This document shows positions 27,342-36,576 of a DNA stretch of 64,000 nucleotides, in pieces; positions within the stretch are counted from its first letter, which is position 1, and every line of letters begins with the position of its first letter. The translations under genes and the position numbers were made by a program. The notes under the pieces are model-generated. The model saw only the letters and a program-made list of their open reading frames with translations. It did not search any database and was not told the DNA's origin. The DNA lies in the NCBI RefSeq assembly GCF_003075395.1, contig NZ_QDFV01000002.1, forward strand, positions 372,001 through 436,000, written 5' to 3'. This DNA comes from Microbacterium sp. TPD7012 (GTDB lineage Bacteria > Actinomycetota > Actinomycetes > Actinomycetales > Microbacteriaceae).

Positions 27342-27719
27342 ATGAACAAGATCACCAGCACTGAGGCACCCGCACCCGGAGGGCCGTACTCACAGGCGGT
27401 CGTGGCCGGGGATCTGGCTTTTCTCGCGGGCCAAGGTCCGTTCGACGCGCAAGGTCAGCGGGTCGGCGACTCCTTTGCGGACCAGGTGCGCGCAACATTC
27501 CAGAACCTGGAGACCGTTGCGCAAGCGGCCGGTTCCACCCTCCACAACGCGGTCCGTCTCGGCGCGTATCTGCGTTCCCTGGACGACTTTCCCGTGTTCA
27601 ACGAGATCGCTCGCGAGTACCTTTCTGAACCGTTCCCGGCGCGGACCACCATCGAGGTCGCGCTCCGCGGTTTCGACATCGAGCTTGATGCTGTCGTTGT
27701 CGTCGTCGCCAACAACTGA
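27342..27719 (+). CDS. ridA: RidA-family enamine/imine deaminase
   Basis: 125 residues, ATG preceded by GGAGGAG. It has GGPYSQAV at the start and FPARTTIEV with the conserved Arg near the C-terminus. RidA hydrolyses reactive enamines made by PLP dehydratases, which fits its place directly after the D-serine dehydratase-like gene. Last gene of the operon. Confidence 0.9.
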   Translation: MNKITSTEAPAPGGPYSQAVVAGDLAFLAGQGPFDAQGQRVGDSFADQVRATFQNLETVAQAAGSTLHNAVRLGAYLRSLDDFPVFNEIAREYLSEPFPARTTIEVALRGFDIELDAVVVVVANN

Positions 27720-27734
27720 GGTCGCGGGGTTGAG

Positions 27735-28178
27735 GTGGCAACGCGGGAGATGACGACGACGCGAGACCAAGGGCCCGAGTCTTCTCAGCTCGCGGTTTAC
27801 TTCGAGCCTCGAGTTAGCTCGCCGACGATGTCCAAGCATGCGGTCAGCCAACCGAACGAAGATCGAGGTCGCGAGGGGAAGTTGCAGTTGGAACTCAGCG
27901 AGATTGTCCAGACCTTGGGCATACCGCTTCTCCGGCTTCGTATCCTGATGGCCGTTCGAAACGCGCCCTACTCAACGGGAACGGAACTGATGCGGCATGT
28001 GGAGTGCTGTCGCAGCGCGCTCCACAATCACCTTCGCATCCTCGAGGCGGGCGGATTTGTCGTGCACGATGTGCGACACGTGGACTGGAGCGACAAGCCG
28101 GTCCGCGTGTACGCGGCGATATCCGAGCGGTGCGAGGATGCCGCCTGGGCGCTATTCGACGCGGTCGCCGGGGAGTAA
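27735..28178 (+). CDS. Winged-helix DNA-binding protein
   Basis: 147 residues from a GTG at 27735; ATG codons at 27750 and 27828 are alternatives, none with a strong ribosome site. A winged helix (about residues 55-125) reads LRLRILMAVRNAPYSTGTELM, then CCRSALHNHLRILEAGGFV, followed by a wing. It resembles ArsR/MarR-like regulators. The first 45 residues look disordered. It lies 15 bp after ridA and upstream of the OLD nuclease, so it could control either module. Confidence 0.72.
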   Translation: MATREMTTTRDQGPESSQLAVYFEPRVSSPTMSKHAVSQPNEDRGREGKLQLELSEIVQTLGIPLLRLRILMAVRNAPYSTGTELMRHVECCRSALHNHLRILEAGGFVVHDVRHVDWSDKPVRVYAAISERCEDAAWALFDAVAGE

Positions 28179-28329
28179 TGCTGCCCCAAACGAGGCGCCG
28201 ATCTCGAACGCGGCTTGGCAACGTTTCCGCTCTGAGGTCGAGCCCAATTGACCAATTGCCGTCGTGCGAGGTCGCGCGAGACGCGCGATAGGAGATGGTC
28301 CTGAGCCTGGGGCGAATCGAGAAAGGATC

Positions 28330-30330
28330 ATGGCTCGGCGCGTCGCGCTAGATTCGGAGAACATTCCCCTACCGAGAGGCACGCCGGTACGCGTCATGAA
28401 ACTCATCACGTTCACGCTCGAGGGGTATCGCCGTTTCCTTGCGCCGACATCGGTCAAACTGCACAGCGACTTGATCGCGTTCGTCGGGCCGAACGAAGCC
28501 GGGAAAAGCTCGTTGCTACGGGCTCTCACGCATCTGAACCACGACGAGCCGTTCGATCGCTCGGAACACCCGAGGCGATCGGTCGACACCGTTCCTTCGC
28601 TCCGCTGGCAACTCCAGCTCGAGGAGGACGACAGGCAAGCAATCGAGCACATTCGCGGTGGTGGCGATGTGGAGAAAATCGTCGTCTCGAAGATAGGGAC
28701 TGACGGTCGAGTGATCGACTTTCACCCGTCGAGGCCCAGCAGAGACCCGGAGCCTCGGGTAGCGCTCAGTGGTTTGATGGGCGAGTTGAGGCCTGCTTTC
28801 GCGAGGATGGCTGAGTACGTCGCGGTTGACCTTGACTTGATCGACAGCGTCATCGCAATCCTCGCGGAAGGTGAGATGCCGACGGCAGTGGGGAGTTTGG
28901 ACGTCATCGCTGATTCTGCCGAGGGTGCTGCGGGGGTCCTGGAGGCAGGAGCAATCGACGCCACGGCCTTCCCCAACGAAGCCATCTCGGTGTGGCCGGA
29001 TCGGCTGCGTAGCCTCGTCGCGGGCCTGAGAGCGAGTGTCCAGGAGGAGGCTGAACCCGAGCCGGCCGCGATAGCGGCAGCTGTGCTTCTTGCCCGCCTG
29101 CCCGAAATGCGGCTCCTTGGCCCTGAGGATCACAACTTGCGGTCCGAGTACGATCTAGAGTCCGAAGCCGATCAACCGAGCCCGGCTCTGGCACATCTTG
29201 CGCGGCTGGCTCAACTCGATCTCGTCGCGCTGCGCCAGGAAGTAAGAGACGCCAACTACGCTGACGTTTCAACCCGACGGACGTACGCGAATGATCGTCT
29301 ACGAGACGTCTACGCAGAGAGCTGGAATCAGGAGAAAATCGCTCTGCAGATCGATGTCCAGAATGGCCTTCTCGTCGTTCAAGTGACGACGCCGAACGAC
29401 AAGGGATACTCGAGCCTTGCGGATCGGAGTGATGGACTGCGATGGTTCGCTGCGTTGCTCGCGTTCACCCATGGTGGTCGCGGTCGTCCGATCTTGCTTG
29501 CGGATGAGATCGAGACTCACCTTCACTACGACGCGCAAGCCGACCTCGTCGGGGTCCTTGCGCGTCAAGAGTACACATCGAAAGTGCTGTACACGACGCA
29601 CTCCTTCGGTTGCCTTCCGCATGATCTCGGCAACGGGGTGCGCGTCGTGGAACCAATCGACGCGGGGACATCGTTGCTGCGCAACGGGTTCTGGGAGGCA
29701 GGTGCCGGGTTCTCACCGTTGCTCAAGAGCATGGGTGCTGTCGCGGCGACGTTCACGCCTGCTCGTCACGCACTGATCGGAGAGGGGCCCTGCGAGGCGA
29801 TCCTCTTGCCCACCCTGCTTCGACAGGCCGCGGGCCGTGAGCGGATCAAGTTTCAGATTGTCCCAGGGCTTTCCAGCGTTGCCTCCGTGCGCGTGGCGGA
29901 GCTTGTGTCCCAGGCAGGACAGGTTGCCTTCATCGTGGATGGAGACCCCGGCGGACTGGAGAACCGGAAGAAACTCCTCAAGGCTGGAGTGGACCCCAGC
30001 CGTGTGCTCGTGTTGAACGAAACAGGTGGCGCTGGCGCACTTGAGCTTGAGGACCTGATCCACCCGGATCTCTACGCTCAATGCGTCATGGAAGAGGCCG
30101 ACTGCTGGTCGGCGACCAAGACTCAACTTGACGGGAGCGCCCTCCCCGAGAGCATGCGTACGAAAGCGGTTGAACTTTGGGCGAAAGCGAACGGAGTAGC
30201 CGCACCGGACAAGGTTGCAGTGGCTCAGCGGGTCGCGAACTTGAGTGCTGATCGCGAGATTTTCGATCCCAACAGACGCGAGCTTCTGAAGGAGCTTCTA
30301 GGAAGCATCGAGTTGGCTTTGCAGGTCTGA
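28330..30330 (+). CDS. OLD-family ATP-dependent nuclease (ABC-type ATPase + TOPRIM)
   Basis: 666 residues from ATG 28330 (GAAAGGA just upstream, short spacing). A GTG at 28264 and an ATG at 28396 (MKLITFTLEGYRRF, a typical family start) are also possible. Walker A is G53-PNEAGKS-S61, Walker B is LLADEIETHLH (D392, E393), and TTHS is the H-loop. The C-terminal TOPRIM domain has E485 in GEGPCEAILLP and D537-GD539 in FIVDGDPGG. OLD proteins are DNA nucleases and occur in phage-exclusion and Gabija-type defence. No GajB-like helicase follows directly, so it may act alone. Confidence 0.82.
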   Translation: MARRVALDSENIPLPRGTPVRVMKLITFTLEGYRRFLAPTSVKLHSDLIAFVGPNEAGKSSLLRALTHLNHDEPFDRSEHPRRSVDTVPSLRWQLQLEEDDRQAIEHIRGGGDVEKIVVSKIGTDGRVIDFHPSRPSRDPEPRVALSGLMGELRPAFARMAEYVAVDLDLIDSVIAILAEGEMPTAVGSLDVIADSAEGAAGVLEAGAIDATAFPNEAISVWPDRLRSLVAGLRASVQEEAEPEPAAIAAAVLLARLPEMRLLGPEDHNLRSEYDLESEADQPSPALAHLARLAQLDLVALRQEVRDANYADVSTRRTYANDRLRDVYAESWNQEKIALQIDVQNGLLVVQVTTPNDKGYSSLADRSDGLRWFAALLAFTHGGRGRPILLADEIETHLHYDAQADLVGVLARQEYTSKVLYTTHSFGCLPHDLGNGVRVVEPIDAGTSLLRNGFWEAGAGFSPLLKSMGAVAATFTPARHALIGEGPCEAILLPTLLRQAAGRERIKFQIVPGLSSVASVRVAELVSQAGQVAFIVDGDPGGLENRKKLLKAGVDPSRVLVLNETGGAGALELEDLIHPDLYAQCVMEEADCWSATKTQLDGSALPESMRTKAVELWAKANGVAAPDKVAVAQRVANLSADREIFDPNRRELLKELLGSIELALQV

Positions 30331-31035
30331 TTTCCCTACGGCCAGCGTTCGCGGCGGCGGAGATTTGATCGGCCGCGCGGTGGACCAAACTCGGGGTAGG
30401 CCATACGAGTAACTCGCACCGACTCCCTTATTTTCAAACGACTCAGACCTACTATCTCGGGGCCCGCTCCACGTTCCGCGCCGGCGATCCCTGTGCAGCG
30501 GCACGATTGCGTGACGTCTAAGTATCACTAGGCACATCGACAGTGGTGCGTTCCTTCTCGCTGTGACTATGATCGCGATTGGGTATAGCTCGCCCTCCAC
30601 TCGCGCCCCGGCAGAGACTTCGAGAACTGGTCATCTGGGCCTCTGACTCGCCTAGTGCCAACCAGATCGATCGTTTCGGAACTCACGTGGCGCGGAGCGC
30701 GGACCGCTTGAGGCGCCTGTCGAGAAGCCGCTTAAACCCCTTGCTGAAACCAGCTCGTGCCGGTACGGCGAGTGAAACGATTCGGCTGAGCTGCGCAATG
30801 AGATCGCACCGCGCCTTTCGCGAGCTATTGGGCCCCTTGGGTTAGAGGTAGTGAGCGGCGACCACACGCTGGTCGGAAGTCTCCGCTAGGCTCCGCATCG
30901 AGGCCCCGTGAGAATGTTCGGCGACATCGATATGGCAACGAGCTTTAGCTACAGCGGGAAGCGTCGCGGCATACGTTGCGATGTCGTGGCAAAGCAGCCG
31001 TGCCCCGACTGTGCGAGGCCGTAGGAGGCTGATCC
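30331..31035 (+). other. 705-bp stretch without a supported gene
   Basis: Short open frames (for example 30579-30845) have arginine-rich, family-less translations and no good start. The stretch contains GGCCATACG at 30399-30407, matching the XRE operator half-site, followed by CGAGT/AACTCG symmetry. The kinase-helicase gene has its ribosome site at 31023. It probably holds the promoter of the kinase-helicase/PLD pair and may contain a decayed gene. Confidence 0.4.
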
Positions 31036-34000
31036 GTGGGAAGTGTTGAGATCGTCGGCGGTCACTACCTGATTCTCCCCGGTCAGAAGCCGCGCGGCGG
31101 AGGCTTTGCCAGCGTGCACAGAGCCGTCGATACGCGGGATGGATCGTCGGTTGCTGTCAAATTTGTATCCGGCGCGGCGGATCGGGTCGTTCGAAAGCTC
31201 TTTCAGCGCGAGGTAGAGCTCCTCCAGGCGGCGAACAGGACAAATCACCCGAATATTATCCGTCTCGTTGACTCTGGATACGACGAAACTGCCACGCCCT
31301 ATCTGGTTTTGCAGTGGGTTGAAGACTCGCTGAGAGACGTCTTGGACGTTGAATCTCCGATGGAATGGGATGTTTTTGCGAACCGGGTCCTACGGCCGAT
31401 CGCTGGGGCAATTTCGTATCTGCATCAACTTGGCATCGAGCACCGCGACCTCAAGCCGGACAACGTTCTGTGGGACGAGCCCGGCGTTCCACTACTGGCC
31501 GACTTCGGCATCGCCAAGCAGCAACGGGATGCGGACGATACGACGATGACAGTTGGGCAGGCCGGCACTCCCCTGTACGCTCCTCCGGAGCGAAGCGGGA
31601 AACATCGGTACGTGCGCGACGTGTACTCGCTTGCAGTTCTCGCTGTCCAAGGACTCACGGCGCAAGCGGATCGCGCGAAAGACCTTCACGAGCTGATCCC
31701 ACGACTGGACCGGTTGGGACTGCCGACTGAGTTGGATGAACTGCTTCGTCGAAGCCTTGACCTGGATCCGACCAAACGACCGCAGAATGCCCGCGAGTTC
31801 TCGCGCGTGCTGAATGAATCACTCGAAAGACTACAACCGGGTGAACGTCTCCTTCAGCTTCGGCTCAATCTCACCAAGCGCGCGCAACAAGAGCTCGCTG
31901 GGCCCAATGGTAGCCGGGAGTCAGCCAGTCGGATCCTCGCGGAAGATCTGTCGGGCGCTACGCATGGTGCGCTTTTCTGGGACCCTCAAACTAAAGCGGT
32001 AGACCGCGGCGCATTTGTGGTGTCGGGCGATGCGCTTCGAATCATCGTCAAGTTCAACGAGGATAGCGGCGACCTTGTGGTGGTTAGCGTCCGAAAGCCT
32101 GAATATGAGGAATTGGAGCGCCATCGAGAGTCCAGCCTCCGACTCGACGGTTTCATACGGTGGACCTTCGCGGCCCCGTTGAACCCTTTCGCTGGAGGAG
32201 GAGAGACCCGCGAGCTTCTGCAGCGTCTCGGCGATCATCATGACCGAGCATCGGGTGGGCTCGACGACGAGCGCTTCGGAGCCGAGCTGCTCTCGGCCTG
32301 GCGGCGGATTCTGACAGCACGCGAGAACCTCGGTGCGTCTCAGGTCGGGCCCCTGGACTTCGAAAGCTTCACTCCGCGCGGATATAACGAGACCAGGTTC
32401 GATCTGTTGTCCGATCCTGAGACGGACCTGGTCGGGTCCGAGTGGCAGATTCTCGATGAAGGGGGCCGGCCTAAAGGCCGCGGGCAGGCCGTTCAGCAGA
32501 ACGCCGGTGCCCTAACGCTCCGCTGGGAGTGGCGAGACGACCTCACCCCACCCGCAAAGGGTACGCTCACTCCATACCTCGGCCCCACGCAGATCGCGAT
32601 CGACCGTCAACGAGACGCGCTTCAGCGGCTAGAGAGCGGCAAGGCACGACTCGCAAAGCTCTTGGAGCTGCTAGCCGATCCCACCAAGGCGCTGCCACCA
32701 GTCGCAGCGGAGGACATCGAATGGGTATCGCAGATCGATGAGAGCAAACAGATCGCGGTAGCCGCTGGCTTGGGCACGCAAGACTGCATCGTCGTGAGCG
32801 GTCCACCAGGAACCGGCAAGACGCGTATGATCTCGGAGCTAGTTGCGCAACAACTTCTCCGCAGTCCTGAATCGAAGATTCTCCTGGTAAGCCAAACTCA
32901 TGTCGCAATCGACAATGCGCTACAAAGACTCACCGAGTTGGGCATACATGGCGTTGTCCGTATGGGGCGTGAAGATGATTCTCGGGTTGCACACTCCTCA
33001 AGAAATCTGCTGCTCGATAGCCAGTTGCAAGTGTGGGCCGCAGCAGTCCGCGGCAGAGCCGAGAAGCACTTCATCGAGTATGCCGAGTCGGCAGGAATCG
33101 CTGCCGCTCAGTTGCGTGCCGCTGTGGACTTGCAGGAATGGCTGGTGGCACGCCAGACCACGGAGATGCTGGCAGAGCGGCTCAAGGAAGCGGCGCGGGC
33201 GGACGATACGACGGCGAGCCGGTTGGAGTTGCTCGATGATCCGGAGGATCTCCGCAAGCGGTTGAAGGATGCCCGGCAGAGAGAAACGCAACTCGTCAAA
33301 GCTGCGCGCGAGAACTTGTCCGGGCTCATAGACCTGGACTCGAAGGTCGATGCATCGGATGTTCGTGCAGCCATCGAGTTGATCTTGTCCCAGTCAGAGG
33401 CTGGTGACCAACTGCTCGAGTTGATGCGGCTGCAAGCTGACTGGCTCCAGAGAATCGCCTCGGATGACCGACTCGCTTCTGTCTATCTCGCCAGTAGCAG
33501 GGTGGTTGCTGGCACCTGCCTCGGGTTCATCGGACACAGAGCCGCTCGAGATCTCACCTACGACCTGTGCATCGTCGACGAGGCGTCCAAGGCGACAAGC
33601 ACGGAAGCGCTCGTTTCGTTGGTGCGCGCCGAACGGATTGTGTTGGTCGGAGACACCCACCAGCTGCCTCCGCTTGACGAGGATCTGCTCCGACGAAAGG
33701 ACTTGTTGGAGGAGGCGTCGCTCACACCTGAGCTGGTGAAAGAGACGCTCTTCGAGCGCTTATCTGGGCACCTCCCCGAAGAGAACCGATTCCGGTTGAC
33801 GCGCCAATATCGAATGATCCCTCCCATTGGGGCGATGATCTCCAGCTGCTTCTATGATGGTTGGCTTGAATCGGCTCCTAAGCCGGTTCTCGCGGGATAC
33901 GAGACCTTGGGCAAGCCGGTCTTGTGGCTTGACACCTCGAGACTGAAGGATCGACGCGAGACCCGAGACCCGCGCAACGCGGGCAGTTTTGTCAATCACT

Positions 34001-34314
34001 GCGAGGCTGACTTGACGATTTCGAGGTTGCAATCCATCAACACGGCGATCGAGCGCGGCTTGATCCCGAGTGGCGCAGGCGACGGCCGGTTACATGTCAT
34101 CGTGATTTCCCCCTATCGAAGTCAGCTCGACGAACTCCAGCGACGGATCGATCGCATCAAGCAAACGTTGAATCATCTTGCAATTGATGTGGAGTCCGTC
34201 GACGCTCTTCGAGCGCTTATCTGGGCACCTCCCCGAAGAGAACCGATTCCGGTTGACGCGCCAATATCGAATGATCCCTCCCATTGGGGCGATGATCTCC
34301 AGCTGCTTCTATGA
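31036..34314 (+). CDS. mkoA: Ser/Thr kinase-helicase fusion (Mokosh MkoA-like), frameshifted by duplication
   Basis: GTG start with AGGAGG 7 bp upstream. Residues 1-270 are an intact protein kinase: GGGFASV loop, K42, HRD138LKPDN, D156FG. After a linker, an SF1 helicase of the DNA2/Upf1 (COG1112) group starts: Walker A G589-PPGTGK-T596, Walker B IVD848EAS, GD873THQLPP, Q924YRM. Reading then enters the second copy of a 457-bp tandem duplication in the wrong frame and stops at 34314, so helicase motifs V and VI are lost. Without the duplication the gene would encode 1136 residues ending at 34903. As I recall, kinase-helicase plus separate PLD protein is the type I Mokosh anti-phage layout. Confidence 0.8.
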   Translation: MGSVEIVGGHYLILPGQKPRGGGFASVHRAVDTRDGSSVAVKFVSGAADRVVRKLFQREVELLQAANRTNHPNIIRLVDSGYDETATPYLVLQWVEDSLRDVLDVESPMEWDVFANRVLRPIAGAISYLHQLGIEHRDLKPDNVLWDEPGVPLLADFGIAKQQRDADDTTMTVGQAGTPLYAPPERSGKHRYVRDVYSLAVLAVQGLTAQADRAKDLHELIPRLDRLGLPTELDELLRRSLDLDPTKRPQNAREFSRVLNESLERLQPGERLLQLRLNLTKRAQQELAGPNGSRESASRILAEDLSGATHGALFWDPQTKAVDRGAFVVSGDALRIIVKFNEDSGDLVVVSVRKPEYEELERHRESSLRLDGFIRWTFAAPLNPFAGGGETRELLQRLGDHHDRASGGLDDERFGAELLSAWRRILTARENLGASQVGPLDFESFTPRGYNETRFDLLSDPETDLVGSEWQILDEGGRPKGRGQAVQQNAGALTLRWEWRDDLTPPAKGTLTPYLGPTQIAIDRQRDALQRLESGKARLAKLLELLADPTKALPPVAAEDIEWVSQIDESKQIAVAAGLGTQDCIVVSGPPGTGKTRMISELVAQQLLRSPESKILLVSQTHVAIDNALQRLTELGIHGVVRMGREDDSRVAHSSRNLLLDSQLQVWAAAVRGRAEKHFIEYAESAGIAAAQLRAAVDLQEWLVARQTTEMLAERLKEAARADDTTASRLELLDDPEDLRKRLKDARQRETQLVKAARENLSGLIDLDSKVDASDVRAAIELILSQSEAGDQLLELMRLQADWLQRIASDDRLASVYLASSRVVAGTCLGFIGHRAARDLTYDLCIVDEASKATSTEALVSLVRAERIVLVGDTHQLPPLDEDLLRRKDLLEEASLTPELVKETLFERLSGHLPEENRFRLTRQYRMIPPIGAMISSCFYDGWLESAPKPVLAGYETLGKPVLWLDTSRLKDRRETRDPRNAGSFVNHCEADLTISRLQSINTAIERGLIPSGAGDGRLHVIVISPYRSQLDELQRRIDRIKQTLNHLAIDVESVDALRALIWAPPRREPIPVDAPISNDPSHWGDDLQLLL

Positions 34315-34657
34315 TGGTTGGCTTGAATCGGCTCCTAAGCCGGTTCTCGCGGGATACGAGACCTTGGGCAAGCCGGTCTTGTGGCTTGACACCTCGAGAC
34401 TGAAGGATCGACGCGAGACCCGAGACCCGCGCAACGCGGGCAGTTTTGTCAATCACTGCGAGGCTGACTTGACGATTTCGAGGTTGCAATCCATCAACAC
34501 GGCGATCGAGCGCGGCTTGATCCCGAGTGGCGCAGGCGACGGCCGGTTACATGTCATCGTGATTTCCCCCTATCGAAGTCAGCTCGACGAACTCCAGCGA
34601 CGGATCGATCGCATCAAGCAAACGTTGAATCATCTTGCAATTGATGTGGAGTCCGTC
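33744..34657 (+). repeat. Exact 457-bp tandem duplication inside the kinase-helicase gene
   Basis: Copy 1 is 33744-34200 and copy 2 is 34201-34657. Both begin with GACGC, and GACGC also follows copy 2 (34658-34662), so the breakpoints share 5 bp. 457 is not a multiple of three, so the duplication shifts the frame. No differences between the copies were seen in the stretches I compared, so it is recent or an assembly artefact. Confidence 0.92.
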
Positions 34658-34903
34658 GACGCGGTCCAAGGGCGCGAATGCGACCTGGCCGTCCTCAGCG
34701 TCACGAGGAGTAACGATCGACAGCAGCTCGGATTCTTGGCCGATGCATATTGGCGGCGCATCAACGTGGCGCTGTCTCGTGCTCGGTACGGCCTAACAAT
34801 CGTGGGCGACGCTGCTTTCTGCTCAGGTTCGCCGGGAGGGCTCAAACGGGTGATTGATTACATGAGATCCAACCTCGACGACTGCGAGGTGCGCGCAGTA
34901 TGA
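34178..34903 (+). pseudogene. Detached C-terminal part of the kinase-helicase
   Basis: This frame carries the second copy of the duplicated block in the correct phase and then the true helicase C-terminus: DAVQGRECDLAVLSVTRS (motif V) and WRRINVALSRARYGLTIVGD (motif VI). Possible starts are TTG 34178 and ATG 34187, with no clear ribosome site. It could be made as a separate fragment, but it lacks the nucleotide-binding motifs, so it cannot be a helicase alone. Its stop overlaps the PLD gene start (ATGA). Confidence 0.8.
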
Positions 34904-36192
34904 GCTACCTGACTGATCAGGACGTCGCTGAGCGATTTCGGGAAGCGCGGCCGGGTCGTGACCTTGTTGCGATCGAAGAGGCCGCCATCCCGGTGACAGT
35001 GCTTCGCGTGCTCGTCTCGGCCCAGGAGGAGAAGCCACTTCCGTTGCTCGAGGAGTTTGTACTGCGGGCGCTCTTCAACGGCATTCGGGAGATTGGTGAA
35101 GTGGCGTCGTTCCTTGGACTCGGGGCAGATCAGCTGGACGACGCACTGATCGCACAGGTACAAGCCGGAAACATCACGTATCGCGGTGATGGCGAAGTCG
35201 CCACCTTGACCTCTCGCGGAAAGCTCGCGGCGATTGATTTAATGTCGATCTCGGCTATCGAGCAGGAGATCCCCGCATGCTTCGACAGGAGCATCTGGCG
35301 AGTCACGGAGTATCGCGAGTCGGACCTCATCGCCAAGAAAGCGGCACGTGAGCAGGGGCTGCTGGTAATGCCTGCGGCGCGAACGCAGCACATCGAGCGC
35401 GAGGATTTGAGGCTCATGGACCTCGAGCACCTTGTTTCGCCGGGGAAGGGGCGCGCGCGTCGTCTTCAGCTTCTCTCGATATTGCGTTCCCGAGTCACGA
35501 AGCACCGGTACCTCCCCGTCAAGCTCGCGCTATTCAGCGACGGAGTGCGTACTGAACCTGAGATTCTCGTGATCGTGAACGGCGAAGAGAGCTTTTCACA
35601 CCAGCGGGAGTTGGAGAGTCTTGGCGGGGCTGTAGCGCTCGGGATGAAAGTGGAGCTCCCAAGCGCTGTGCCCTTCGTGTCCTCGTCCAACTTCGAGCCG
35701 CAAGATGTCGCCGACCGAGGTGACGATGGCGCTAGCATCACCCAGATCGGAGTGTTTGAGCACCCACTTCGCCTGAGGGCGGCGCTCAGTTCGGCCCAAC
35801 GGCGGATCCTCATTATTTCCCCATGGATTCGCCGCGCCGTCGTCAACTCGCAGTTCTTGACGGACTTGGAGCGGCGCCTCAAGGGCGGCGTCGACGTGCA
35901 GATCGGATATGGCATCGGCCTTGACGGTGCTGGAACTGACCAGGCTGCAGTGGACAAGCTGAACGCGCTTGCGCGAACGTACCTGAACTTCAATTTTGTG
36001 CGCCTCCCCAACACTCACGCGAAGATTCTGATCTACGACGACGTGTACATCACGTCGAGCTTCAACTGGCTGTCTTTTAGAGGGGATCCAAACCGGACCT
36101 ACAGGATGGAGGAGGGGACCTTAGTCGCGGGCATCGCGCAAACGGACCGGGTCCACGCGCGGTACTCGCGTGTCCTCAAGGATTCTCAGTAG
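34900..36192 (+). CDS. mkoB: Phospholipase D-like nuclease (Mokosh MkoB-like)
   Basis: 430 residues. An N-terminal region of about 260 residues has helical, winged-helix-like character. The C-terminal PLD domain has a single HKD motif, H373-A-K375-ILIY-D380, followed by SSFNWLSFRGDPNR. Single-HKD proteins act as dimers and are often nucleases (Nuc/BfiI type). Translational overlap with the helicase gene indicates one functional unit. Because the partner is frameshifted, the system may be inactive in this strain. Confidence 0.8.
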   Translation: MSYLTDQDVAERFREARPGRDLVAIEEAAIPVTVLRVLVSAQEEKPLPLLEEFVLRALFNGIREIGEVASFLGLGADQLDDALIAQVQAGNITYRGDGEVATLTSRGKLAAIDLMSISAIEQEIPACFDRSIWRVTEYRESDLIAKKAAREQGLLVMPAARTQHIEREDLRLMDLEHLVSPGKGRARRLQLLSILRSRVTKHRYLPVKLALFSDGVRTEPEILVIVNGEESFSHQRELESLGGAVALGMKVELPSAVPFVSSSNFEPQDVADRGDDGASITQIGVFEHPLRLRAALSSAQRRILIISPWIRRAVVNSQFLTDLERRLKGGVDVQIGYGIGLDGAGTDQAAVDKLNALARTYLNFNFVRLPNTHAKILIYDDVYITSSFNWLSFRGDPNRTYRMEEGTLVAGIAQTDRVHARYSRVLKDSQ

Positions 36193-36576
36193 CTGCCGCG
36201 CGATCGGACAGATGCGGCGCTGACGAGGTCATCGATCGACACTGGTAGACGCCGGTCCGAGGGGGCGACCCGTATCTCAACCGTCCGATGGACGTTCATG
36301 CGGCCCACCCGCCGCGGGCGCGCGTCAAGAAGGCTGAGACCGTCGATGCAGATCCGCACTGTGGAGTCTCCGCCCTCTTCCCGCTTTCTTGGAGAGCGCT
36401 GTGGCGGTACGAGGGACGCCGCGGCCCTTAGCTGTCGCGTGTCGCGGTACGATGCGCAGTCCGCATCGCAGTCGGGATTCCGACCTCGTGAATTGGCTCC
36501 TGGTGTTCACCACGAGCGATCACGAGCACGATGGAGGCCGATGCGCGGGGCTGGCTGCCCGCTGAAGTTCAGATTC
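36193..36576. other. Gene-free right part of the transposon
   Basis: No gene is supported here. The frame 36298-36579 has no recognisable family and no good ribosome site. The stretch leads into the right-end repeats. Confidence 0.4.

Noticed and set aside
30579..30845. Small plus-strand frame between the OLD nuclease and the kinase-helicase
   Set aside because: No ribosome site, no family resemblance and random composition.
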